Below the pieces are notes generated by a model. The model had not been told where the DNA came from, made no database searches, and was given only the letters and a program-made list of their open reading frames with translations. From contig JBHEMK010000111.1 in NCBI GenBank assembly GCA_046262635.1, positions 1 to 5,383 of the forward strand: a stretch of DNA of 5,383 nucleotides, read 5' to 3'. Each line of letters begins with the position of its first letter. Positions within the stretch are counted from its first letter, which is position 1. This document shows positions 1 through 5,383 of the stretch, piece by piece. Origin of the DNA: JBHEMK01 sp046262635. GTDB taxonomy: Bacteria > Actinomycetota > Thermoleophilia > Gaiellales > Gaiellaceae. Made by a program: the position numbers and the translations under genes.

Positions 1-6
1 GTCGAG

Positions 7-876
7 TCACCCATGTCGATCACGAGGCGCCTCACCGCGCTTCGTCGCCCAGCGCTTCAGGCCCTCGTAGGACTGCCAGAGCGGCATCGAGCGGTCGTAC
101 GCGTCCCCGTTCGGGACACCGGCTTGCTCGACCTCAAGCAGGACCGTCGCGACGAACTCCTCTTGCGAGGCCCCGTTCGCCACGATCTCCGCCCACGCGG
201 CCAGGCGGCGCCGGAGACCGAGCAGGTGGCTGTGGACGTCAGCTGCGACGCCGAAGTGGACGAGCGCCAGCCGCTCGGGCGCCCGGCGCTCGATCTCGTC
301 GATCGTCGCATACCAGGTGGAGACATCGACCTCCGGCGGTGGCGTCGGCGGCATCACGTAGCGACCCGGCTGGATGCGCACGCCGGCGGCGTCGCCGGCG
401 TAGAGCGTCCCGTCGTCGTCCAGGTAGCTGACGTGATGCGACGCGTGGCCGGGCGTCGGGAAGCAGTCGAGACCGATGACTCGATCACCCACGAGGTTGA
501 TGTTGGTCTCGGCCACGGGCGCGAGTTCGCCCCAGAGCTCGTCGAACGAGTCGCCGTAGAGCCTGCGCGCGCTCGCCTCGAGCCGCGACGGATCGACCAG
601 GTGGGGGGCCCCGATCGCCGAGACGTGCACCTGCAGTCCCGGGTTGCGGCGAACAAGGCTGCCCGCGGCGCCGGCGTGGTCGAGGTGGATGTGGCTCAGC
701 AGGAGATGTCGGAGGTCGGTCACCGCGACGCCCCGCGTGCGCAGGCCTTCCTCGAGGGCAGGTAGGCACGAGGCCGGCCCGCAGTCGAAAAGCGCAGGAC
801 CGTCGGCGGTCTCGAGGAAGTAGGCGCCGATCACCTGGGGGGCGCCCTCGTGCAGGAGGTCGATTGGATCGTCCAC
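7..876 (-). CDS. MBL-fold metallo-hydrolase
   Basis: Zinc-dependent hydrolase of the metallo-beta-lactamase superfamily, probably cytosolic (no signal peptide or membrane segment seen); 289 residues. The family signature HxHxDH is intact as SHIHLDH (His62, His64, Asp66, His67). The other expected metal ligands follow in order: His144 in PTPGHASHH, Asp162 in YAGD, and His207 in LALVHFG, so it should bind two metals and be active. The tail after about residue 215 is helical and probably shapes the substrate pocket. The start is a GTG 12 bases after the ppa stop; AGGA overlapping that TAG (890-887) could be its Shine-Dalgarno, with 10-base spacing. It is the last visible gene of the metB-ppa unit. 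Substrate is unknown: lactonase, thioesterase-like and glyoxalase II-like roles are all possible for the fold. Family certain, function open. Confidence 0.9.
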   Translation of the reverse strand: MDDPIDLLHEGAPQVIGAYFLETADGPALFDCGPASCLPALEEGLRTRGVAVTDLRHLLLSHIHLDHAGAAGSLVRRNPGLQVHVSAIGAPHLVDPSRLEASARRLYGDSFDELWGELAPVAETNINLVGDRVIGLDCFPTPGHASHHVSYLDDDGTLYAGDAAGVRIQPGRYVMPPTPPPEVDVSTWYATIDEIERRAPERLALVHFGVAADVHSHLLGLRRRLAAWAEIVANGASQEEFVATVLLEVEQAGVPNGDAYDRSMPLWQSYEGLKRWATKRGEAPRDRHG

Positions 877-888
877 GACCTGGTGATC

Positions 889-1386
889 CTAAGCAGGGGG
901 CGGACCACCGGCGCGCTGACGGGCCTCGGCGATGATCGCCTCGGCCTCGGACCGGTTGCCAAACCCGCGTGTCTCGGTCTTCTTCGCCTCGAGCTCCTTG
1001 TAGCGCTGGAAGAAGTGCTCGATCTCGTCGCGGAGCTCCCCGCCGATGTCATGCACGTCGTGGACGCGCTGGAACGATGGGTCGCCCAGCGGCACGGAGA
1101 GCACCTTCTCGTCGGGGCCAGCCTCGTCGGTCATGTGGAAGACGCCCACGGCACGCACGCGGATGCGGCAGCCCGGAAAGGTTGGCTCGGTCACGAGCAC
1201 GAGCGCATCGAGCGGGTCGCCGTCCTCGGCGAGCGTTCCCTCGATGTAGCCGTAGTCGGCCGGATAGGACATCGAGGCAAACAGGCGCCGGTCGAGGACG
1301 ATTCCGCCGAGCTCCGCGTCGAACTCGTACTTGTTGCGGGATCCCATCGGAATCTCGACGAAGGCGACCGGGTTAGAGCTGCTCAC
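889..1386 (-). CDS. ppa: Inorganic pyrophosphatase (family I, soluble)
   Basis: Hydrolyses pyrophosphate to two phosphates in the cytosol, using Mg2+, and so pulls forward PPi-releasing reactions. At 165 residues it has the usual bacterial family I length. Visible active-site elements: VEIPMGSRNKYEFD (residues 10-23, with Glu11, Arg17/Lys19 region), PADYGYIE (42-49), the signature DGDPLD with Asp55, Asp57 and Asp60, then TDEAGPDEK with Asp87 and Asp92, and HFFQRYKELE near the C-terminus. The start is a GTG at 1386-1384; it overlaps the metB stop as GTGA, and the next in-frame Met (residue 14) would remove the catalytic N-terminal strand. No good Shine-Dalgarno precedes it, so translation probably depends on ribosomes finishing metB. 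The same reading frame stays open a long way upstream, but that part is the shadow of metB. Confidence 0.96.
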   Translation of the reverse strand: MSSSNPVAFVEIPMGSRNKYEFDAELGGIVLDRRLFASMSYPADYGYIEGTLAEDGDPLDALVLVTEPTFPGCRIRVRAVGVFHMTDEAGPDEKVLSVPLGDPSFQRVHDVHDIGGELRDEIEHFFQRYKELEAKKTETRGFGNRSEAEAIIAEARQRAGGPPPA

Positions 1387-2528
1387 GCGTGTGAGGCGGC
1401 ACGCACGAGCGCGGCCTCCAGATCGGCGATCAGGTCCTCGGCGGACTCGATGCCGACGGAGAGGCGGACGAGATTCCGCGGCGCGGCGAACGGCGCGTCG
1501 GCCGTTGCTGCGTGAGTCATCCGAGCCGGGTGTTCGATCAGGCTTTCGACGCCGCCGAGCGACTCGGCGAGCTGGAAGATCTTCGTCCGCCCAACGAGGT
1601 CGACCGCCTCGTTCTCCGACTCCGCAAGAAACGAGATCATCCCGCCGAAGTCGCGCATCTGCCGCGCGGCGATCTCGTGGCCGGGGTGGGAGGGCAGCCC
1701 TGGGTAGAGCACCTGCTCGACCCGGGGGTGGCCGTCGAGGAACTCGGCGATCGCGTGGGCGTTCTCGCAGTGCTGTCTGATCCTGACGGCCAGCGTCTTG
1801 ACCCCTCGCAGGACGAGCCAGGAATCGAACGGCCCGGGAACCGCGCCGAGCGACTTTTGCAGGAAGTAGAGGCGCTCCGCTACTGCGTGGTCGCTCGTAC
1901 CGACAAACCCGCCGACGACGTCCGAGTGGCCGCCGAGGTACTTCGTCGTCGAGTGCAACACGATGTCGGCGCCGAGCTCGAGGGGGCGCTGCAGATACGG
2001 GCTCGCGAAGGTGTTGTCGACGACGAGCAGCGCACCGACGGCGTGGGCGGCGTCCGCGGCCGTGCGGATGTCGACGACGTTCAGCATCGGGTTTGACGGC
2101 GTTTCCGCCCAGACGAGCTTCGTGCGCTCGTCCAGGTGTGCGGCGAGGTTCTCGTTGAACTCGTCCGCGGGCAGGTAGGTGAACCCGTAGCCCTTCGGCT
2201 CGTAGATCTGTGAGGTCATGCGATAGACGCCGCCGTAGACGTCCGCGATCAGGAGGACCTTTTCGCCGGGGTCGACCAGGTGCATGAGGGTCGTCGTCGC
2301 GCCGAGCCCGGACGAGAATGCGATCCCGTGCTCGGCGCCCTCGAGGGAGGCGAGACAGAGTTGCAGCGCGGTCCGGGTCGGGTTGGCGACGCGCGAGTAG
2401 TCGTAGCCCTTGTGGCGCCCGACGGCCTCCTGCACGTAGGTGGAGGTCTGGTAGATCGGTACGGTGACCGAGCCGGTCGCCGGGTCCGGCTCCTGACCCT
2501 CGTGGATCGCGCGGGTCTCGAAATCCAT
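1383..2528 (-). CDS. metB: Cystathionine gamma-synthase / gamma-lyase family PLP enzyme
   Basis: PLP enzyme of the Cys/Met metabolism family; 381 residues, the normal length. It most likely makes cystathionine from an activated homoserine and cysteine (methionine route), although related enzymes split cystathionine to cysteine. Seen: YDYSRVANPTR (42-52, cofactor-phosphate and substrate contacts from the partner subunit), SSGLGATTT (72-80, PLP phosphate loop), VVDNTF with Asp171 facing the pyridine nitrogen, the Schiff-base Lys196 in HSTTKYLGGHSD, the ESLGGVESLIEHP segment (322-334), and Arg355 in VRLSVGIE, which binds substrate carboxylate. Asp43 is typical of synthases, while Glu332 is the residue seen in gamma-lyases; from memory, mycobacterial MetB also has this Glu, so I favour synthase with possible lyase activity. 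The start is the only in-frame ATG, since a TAG lies four codons upstream. Its stop overlaps the ppa start. Confidence 0.93.
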   Translation of the reverse strand: MDFETRAIHEGQEPDPATGSVTVPIYQTSTYVQEAVGRHKGYDYSRVANPTRTALQLCLASLEGAEHGIAFSSGLGATTTLMHLVDPGEKVLLIADVYGGVYRMTSQIYEPKGYGFTYLPADEFNENLAAHLDERTKLVWAETPSNPMLNVVDIRTAADAAHAVGALLVVDNTFASPYLQRPLELGADIVLHSTTKYLGGHSDVVGGFVGTSDHAVAERLYFLQKSLGAVPGPFDSWLVLRGVKTLAVRIRQHCENAHAIAEFLDGHPRVEQVLYPGLPSHPGHEIAARQMRDFGGMISFLAESENEAVDLVGRTKIFQLAESLGGVESLIEHPARMTHAATADAPFAAPRNLVRLSVGIESAEDLIADLEAALVRAASHA

Positions 2529-2547
2529 CCCGCAATTCTACGTGGCA

Positions 2548-2554
2548 ACCTCCT
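2548..2554 (-). promoter_or_regulatory. Strong Shine-Dalgarno AGGAGGT, unusually far from metB start
   Basis: A perfect AGGAGGT on the minus strand lies 19 bases upstream of the metB ATG (2528), against a usual 5-10. No ATG or GTG lies at the right distance from it, and a TAG sits in the metB frame four codons before the ATG, so the start cannot be moved upstream to fit. It may still load ribosomes at metB or be partly coincidental. Confidence 0.4.
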
Positions 2555-2576
2555 CTGCCCTGTCCAGCCCTGCGCT

Positions 2577-2606
2577 CCGGACGGGCTATAGTCCGGCCGG
2601 ACGGGC
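2577..2606 (-). promoter_or_regulatory. Candidate metB promoter/operator: TATAGC box between repeated GCCCGTCCGG elements
   Basis: On the minus strand the 10-mer GCCCGTCCGG occurs twice, at 2606-2597 and 2586-2577, exactly 20 bases apart (about two helical turns). Between them are an inverted CCGGAC (2596-2591), which makes a perfect 12-base palindrome GTCCGGCCGGAC at 2591-2602, and TATAGC (2590-2585), the only AT-rich hexamer in this gap that resembles a -10 box. Transcription from it would start near 2578 and give a leader of about 50 bases. No convincing -35 hexamer is seen at 16-18 bases. The repeat arrangement suits a repressor covering the -10 region, but the regulator is unknown. Confidence 0.35.
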
Positions 2607-2688
2607 GAAGCAGCGCCACCCGCCTGCCTCGGGGCGCACGGCGCGCGTCGCGAACGGGTGCCTCACGCGCTGCAGGGGAACTGCGCCG

Positions 2689-3828
2689 CTATGCGAGCCG
2701 CTCCACCCGCTCGAGCCCGAGGCAGCGGGCGAGGCGATCGAGCGCGCGCTCGAGCCCCTCCTCGAGCGCGCCGCTCGCCCGGACCCCCGGCTCCCGGTGG
2801 AACGCCTTCAGCCGCAGGACGCCCTCTGCGCGGTCGCTCTTCAGGTCGGCCCGGCCCACGAGCCGGTCGCGCCGGAGCAAGGGGAGGACGTAGTAGCCGT
2901 AGACACGCTCCTGCTCCCGCTTGTAGACCTCGATCACATGCCGGAAGCCGAAGAGCCGCTCGAGGTACCCCCGGTCCCAGAGGAGGTTGTCGAACGGTGA
3001 GAGCAAGACGGTGGCCGTCGCGCCGCCCTGCTCGCTCTCGCCGGCAACGAGCACCGGCGCCCCGCCGTCCTCGACTGCGACCCGCTCGAGCCCGCCCTCC
3101 ATGACCAGGGCGTCAACATGGGGCCGGATCCGCCCCGTGCCGCCGCGCAGGCGCCACATCTCCACGATTGCGGCTTCGGTCAATGCGCCCCGCGCCTCGA
3201 CGGCGCGCGCGGTCGCCCAGCGGAGGAACTCGGCCTCGGAGGGCGCGGGCCGCCCGAAGTGCTCCGCCGGGATCACACGCTCCGGCAGGTCGTACAGCCG
3301 CTGGAACCCGTCGCGGCCCGCGGCGACGAGCTCCCCGGCTGCGAAGAGCGTCTCGAGCATCTCCTTCGCCGGCTTCCAGTTCCACATGCCCCCGCCGCCG
3401 CCGCCGTCGAAGTGGCGGGAGCCGAGCGCGCCGCGCTCGCGGATCGCGCCGAGTACCTGTGCCGCCAACTCGGGCCGCTCGCCGATCGTGCCGCGGCCCC
3501 AGAGTCCGCTCTCGCGCATCCGCTCCATTCGCCAGCGGTGCATCGGGAAGTCCTCGATCGGGAGCAGACACGCCTCGTGGGCCCAGAACTCGAAGATTCT
3601 TCCCTGCCCGAGCAGGCGAGAGACGGTCGCCGGCGGATAGAAGCCGACGCGGGAGCTCAGCGCGATCCGGTGGCTCCGGTCGACCGTCGAGATCGAGTCG
3701 AGCTGGACGCAGGCCAGCCTGCGGACGGCGCCGACGACCTCGCCGGCGCGGGCGTGGCGGAAGCGCGGTGCGTAGCCCTGGGCCGAGACGACGCGGCTGC
3801 GTAGCTCTGCGAGAGTGACCGTGCGCAT
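2689..3828 (-). CDS. ycaQ: YcaQ/AlkX-type winged-helix DNA glycosylase
   Basis: Member of the HTH_42 (DUF1006, YcaQ/AlkZ) family: DNA glycosylases built from winged-helix domains that remove bulky alkylated bases and unhook interstrand cross-links. 379 residues, close to E. coli YcaQ. The catalytic motif reads QLD (Gln42-Leu43-Asp44, in CVQLDSIS), the Q-x-D form typical of YcaQ/AlkX; Streptomyces AlkZ has Q-x-Q. Other family blocks: FEFWAHEACLLP (79-90), WNWKPAKEMLETLF (149-162), FQRLYDLPERVIP (175-187), LSPFDNLLWDR (276-286) and YGYYVLPLL (310-318). Six glycines (142-147) stand where E. coli has a short basic loop before the W-x-W motif. The ATG at 3828-3826 fits the family N-terminus; the open frame continues to 4092 but only as a shadow of the methyltransferase. 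No clear Shine-Dalgarno: GGGG is just 2 bases before the ATG. Likely a cytosolic alkylation-repair enzyme. Confidence 0.9.
   Translation of the reverse strand: MRTVTLAELRSRVVSAQGYAPRFRHARAGEVVGAVRRLACVQLDSISTVDRSHRIALSSRVGFYPPATVSRLLGQGRIFEFWAHEACLLPIEDFPMHRWRMERMRESGLWGRGTIGERPELAAQVLGAIRERGALGSRHFDGGGGGGMWNWKPAKEMLETLFAAGELVAAGRDGFQRLYDLPERVIPAEHFGRPAPSEAEFLRWATARAVEARGALTEAAIVEMWRLRGGTGRIRPHVDALVMEGGLERVAVEDGGAPVLVAGESEQGGATATVLLSPFDNLLWDRGYLERLFGFRHVIEVYKREQERVYGYYVLPLLRRDRLVGRADLKSDRAEGVLRLKAFHREPGVRASGALEEGLERALDRLARCLGLERVERLA
3388..3405 (-). repeat. Six-glycine codon run (GGC-rich trinucleotide repeat) in ycaQ-like gene
   Basis: Six consecutive glycine codons, five GGC and one GGG, encode residues 142-147 of the glycosylase. 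Being a trinucleotide run, slippage would change loop length without shifting frame. It falls in a loop between two winged-helix segments. Confidence 0.75.
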
Positions 3829-4441
3829 GACCCCGTTCAACGAGTTCGTACTCTCCCAGCTTCCACCGCCCCCCGCGCGGGTGCTCGAGGTCGGCTGCGG
3901 TCGCGAAGGCGGGATCGCCCCCGACCTCGCGGGCTCAGGCTTCGAGGTTTTGGCGATCGATCCCCACGCACCCGAGGGCCCTCTGTACCGACAGGTAACC
4001 CTGGAGGAATTCGACGACCCGGGTTCCTTCGCCGCGGTCGTCGCCTCGCGCGTCCTCCACCACGTCCACCCGCTCGGCCCGGCGCTCGACAAGCTGGCCC
4101 GGCTCGCGCCGCTGCTCCTGCTCGACGAGTTCGCCTGGGAGCGACTCGACCCCCCGACGCGGCAGTGGTACGAGCGCCAGCACCGGGCCCTCGCCGCCGC
4201 CGGGCAGGAGCCCGCGGGCCCGCGGGAGCTCGCCCGCTGGCGCGAGGAGCACGACGACCTCCACCCCTCCGGCGTGCTGCTGCGGGAGCTGCGCGAGCGC
4301 TACGTCGAGACCCACTACGAGGAGCGGCCGTATCTCTACCGCTGGCTCGGCGGCGTCGCCAGCGAGCGGCTGGAGCAGAGCCTGATCGCGGCCGGCGCGA
4401 TCCGCCCAATCGGGCTCCGGTGGACCGGAGCAGTTCGGTAG
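3827..4441 (+). CDS. Class I SAM-dependent methyltransferase, substrate unknown
   Basis: Small Rossmann-fold methyltransferase, 204 residues from the ATG, no membrane segment. Motif I is RVLEVGCGREGG (18-29, with E-x-G-x-G at 21-25). The acidic residue that binds the ribose of SAM is Asp45 in LAIDPH. VVASRVLHHV (71-80) is the post-II region, and LLLLDEFAW (96-104) ends the next strand. The C-terminal half is rich in Arg/Glu and carries HYEERPYLYRW, with no family I can name. GTG codons at 3815 and 3821 are in frame and could also start it; I chose the ATG at 3827 because GTGA at 3815-3818 would serve as a Shine-Dalgarno with 8-base spacing and overlap with the divergent glycosylase is least. 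With GTG 3821, GAGAG (3811-3815) sits 5 bases away. The nfeD-like gene follows after 10 bases, so they are probably cotranscribed. Confidence 0.82.
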   Translation: MTPFNEFVLSQLPPPPARVLEVGCGREGGIAPDLAGSGFEVLAIDPHAPEGPLYRQVTLEEFDDPGSFAAVVASRVLHHVHPLGPALDKLARLAPLLLLDEFAWERLDPPTRQWYERQHRALAAAGQEPAGPRELARWREEHDDLHPSGVLLRELRERYVETHYEERPYLYRWLGGVASERLEQSLIAAGAIRPIGLRWTGAVR

Positions 4442-4451
4442 CCTTGACCGT

Positions 4452-4877
4452 GTGGCTGCCTGGCTCGCGTGGCTGATCGCCGCGGTCGCCCTGACTGCCG
4501 GAGAGATCTTCACGCCGGGGCTGTTCTTTCTCGGCCCGGTCGCGCTCGCGGCAGTCGCCTCGGCGCTCGTCGCGGCGCTCGGCGGCGGCGTCCTCCCGCA
4601 GTTGATCGCCTTCGTGGTCGGCTCCGTGCTCGCGCTCGGGCTGCTGCGGCCCGCCGCTCGGCGGCACATCCGCATTCCCGCCCAGCTTCGAACCGGCACC
4701 GCCGCACTCGAGGGGAGTTCGTGCCTCGTCGTCGAGCGCGTCAGCGCCGCCGGCGGCCGCGTCCGCATCGGTGGCGAGGTCTGGAGTGCCCGCACCTACC
4801 TCGACGACGAGGTCTTCGAGGCGGGTACGAGTGTCGACGTCCTGAAGATCGACGGCGCAACCGCGCTCGTCCACTAG
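4452..4877 (+). CDS. nfeD: Short NfeD-family membrane protein
   Basis: 141-residue NfeD protein of the short type, without the ClpP-like protease domain of long NfeD. The N-terminal half is membrane: hydrophobic segments at about 3-16, 24-43 and 47-65, with the family's GEIFTPG turn at 17-23. After an Arg-rich stretch (66-74) comes a small OB-fold beta-barrel: GTAALEGSSCLVVERV (82-97), then GRVRIGGEVWSAR (102-114) and VDVLKIDGATALVH at the end. Short NfeD proteins pair with SPFH/slipin proteins and are thought to help organise membrane microdomains through the OB fold. Here the slipin follows after 19 bases, as expected. The start is a GTG with no clear Shine-Dalgarno, 10 bases after the methyltransferase stop, which suggests ribosome re-use. 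Confidence 0.92.
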   Translation: MAAWLAWLIAAVALTAGEIFTPGLFFLGPVALAAVASALVAALGGGVLPQLIAFVVGSVLALGLLRPAARRHIRIPAQLRTGTAALEGSSCLVVERVSAAGGRVRIGGEVWSARTYLDDEVFEAGTSVDVLKIDGATALVH

Positions 4878-4881
4878 AGAG

Positions 4882-4887
4882 AAAGGT
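4882..4887 (+). promoter_or_regulatory. Shine-Dalgarno AAAGGT for the SPFH gene
   Basis: AAAGGT lies 9 bases before the ATG at 4897, in the 19-base gap after the nfeD-like gene. It supports the ATG at 4897 and shows that the slipin has its own ribosome loading site within the operon. Confidence 0.55.
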
Positions 4888-4896
4888 CGCAGTCAC

Positions 4897-5383
4897 ATGG
4901 TCGCGCTCATCGTCATCGGCATCGTCGTCGTCTTCGTGCTCTTCACGCTCGCACGGACCGTCCGCATCGTCCCGCAGGCACGCGCGGGCGTGATCGAGCG
5001 GCTCGGGCGCTACCAACGCACGCTGTCGCCGGGCCTCGCCCTCGTCGTGCCGTTTGTCGATCGGCTCAGGCCGCTGATCGACCTGCGCGAGCAGGTCGTC
5101 AGCTTCGCGCCGCAGCCCGTGATCACCGAGGACAACCTCGTCGTCGGCATCGACACCGTCCTCTACTTCCAGGTCACGGACGCGAAGGCGGCCACCTACG
5201 AGATCGCCAACTACATCCAGGGGATCGAGCAGCTGACGGTGACGACGCTTCGCAACGTCATCGGCGGGCTCGCGCTCGAGCGGACACTCACCTCCCGCGA
5301 CGAGATCAACAACCAGCTTCGCGGCGTGCTCGACGAGGCCACCGGCAAGTGGGGCATCCGGGTGAACCGGGTCGAGCTCAAGG
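4897..5383 (+). CDS. SPFH/Band 7 (paraslipin, QmcA-like) membrane protein, 3' truncated by window
   Basis: Stomatin/prohibitin-type membrane scaffold protein, resembling E. coli QmcA (YbbK) and mitochondrial SLP-2. 162 residues are visible and the gene runs off the edge; the family is usually about 300 residues. One N-terminal membrane segment (2-19) precedes the SPFH domain. Family marks: VRIVPQARAGVIERLGRY (22-39), TLSPGLALVVPFVDRL (42-57), REQVVSFAPQPVITEDN (64-80), TSRDEINNQLRGVLDEATGKWGI (132-154) and VNRVEL at the end. Such proteins form large rings or cages that define membrane microdomains and often work with membrane proteases. The NfeD partner directly upstream is the standard arrangement. 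The missing part should hold the coiled coil and the proline-rich tail. Confidence 0.93.
   Translation, partial: MVALIVIGIVVVFVLFTLARTVRIVPQARAGVIERLGRYQRTLSPGLALVVPFVDRLRPLIDLREQVVSFAPQPVITEDNLVVGIDTVLYFQVTDAKAATYEIANYIQGIEQLTVTTLRNVIGGLALERTLTSRDEINNQLRGVLDEATGKWGIRVNRVELK

Larger units (their letters stand above)
2529..2688. other. Intergenic region between ycaQ-like gene and metB
   Basis: This is the only sizeable non-coding stretch (160 bases). It lies downstream of the glycosylase stop and upstream of metB, both on the minus strand. It holds a promoter-like TATAGC flanked by repeats and a perfect AGGAGG, both described separately. The half nearer the glycosylase (about 2607-2688) is GC-rich with no clear long hairpin and no T-tract on either strand, so I do not call a terminator. 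It is too short after the -10-like box for a known large methionine-related riboswitch. Confidence 0.6.

Noticed and set aside
13..765. Plus-strand 250-residue open frame opposite the MBL gene
   Set aside because: Composition is Arg/Val/Asp-rich without any recognisable motif, and the opposite strand has a complete metal-site signature.
874..891. ppa-MBL fusion by readthrough, because ppa TAG is in frame with the MBL start
   Set aside because: Both proteins are full length alone, a GTG with plausible AGGA follows the TAG, and nothing nearby suggests programmed readthrough.
2529..2584. SAM or other methionine-related riboswitch in the metB leader
   Set aside because: Only about 50 bases lie between the promoter-like box and the ATG, and I recognise no riboswitch core.
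1387..2619. Long open frame continuing upstream of ppa, as if one 576-residue protein
   Set aside because: Only the part from 1386 downward resembles a protein family. The upstream part is an Arg/Pro-rich translation opposite the correct metB frame, typical of high-GC shadow frames.
2607..2688. Terminator after the glycosylase gene
   Set aside because: Short GC-rich self-complementary pieces exist, but no stable stem with a following T-tract could be made out by eye.
3118..3804. Plus-strand open frames opposite the glycosylase
   Set aside because: No motif and no Shine-Dalgarno; the minus-strand protein has clear family blocks along its whole length.
3829..4092. N-terminal extension of the glycosylase
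   Set aside because: It lies entirely antisense to the methyltransferase with its conserved SAM motif, and the family N-terminus matches the ATG at 3828.
3837..4874. Minus-strand 345-residue frame opposite the methyltransferase and nfeD
   Set aside because: Low-complexity Arg/Gly/Ala-rich translation spanning two well-supported genes; a GC-bias shadow.

Overview
The window is high-GC DNA with dense, compact gene packing, frequent GTG starts and strong C/G bias at third codon positions. Together with an actinobacterial-type MetB, this suggests an actinobacterium. A deep lineage such as Thermoleophilia is plausible, but that is an inference from style, not a proven assignment. I see no mobile element, CRISPR array, tRNA or rRNA.

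The layout is two divergent gene blocks that meet at about position 3827. To the left, on the minus strand, in order of transcription: a YcaQ/AlkX-type winged-helix DNA glycosylase (3828-2689); a 160-base gap holding a candidate promoter/operator; a cystathionine gamma-synthase/lyase family PLP enzyme (2528-1383); a family I inorganic pyrophosphatase (1386-889), whose GTG start overlaps the metB stop; and an MBL-fold metallo-hydrolase (876-7), 12 bases downstream. To the right, on the plus strand: a small class I SAM-dependent methyltransferase (about 3827-4441), a short NfeD-family membrane protein (4452-4877), and the first 162 residues of an SPFH/paraslipin protein (4897-5383) that runs off the window.

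The metB-ppa-MBL set looks like one transcription unit with translational coupling. It joins trans-sulfuration (methionine/cysteine) to pyrophosphate removal and to a hydrolase of unknown substrate. The NfeD-slipin pair is a well-known conserved membrane module; the methyltransferase is co-oriented with it and almost abuts it. The glycosylase and methyltransferase start codons overlap head to head within one CATG, so there is no dedicated intergenic promoter space between the blocks.

Most of the window is ordinary, recognisable core or housekeeping-type content. I did not find a convincing new multi-gene system. The points most worth a second look are the shared CATG start, the repeat-flanked promoter-like element before metB with its oddly distant Shine-Dalgarno, and the coupled metB-ppa-MBL arrangement.
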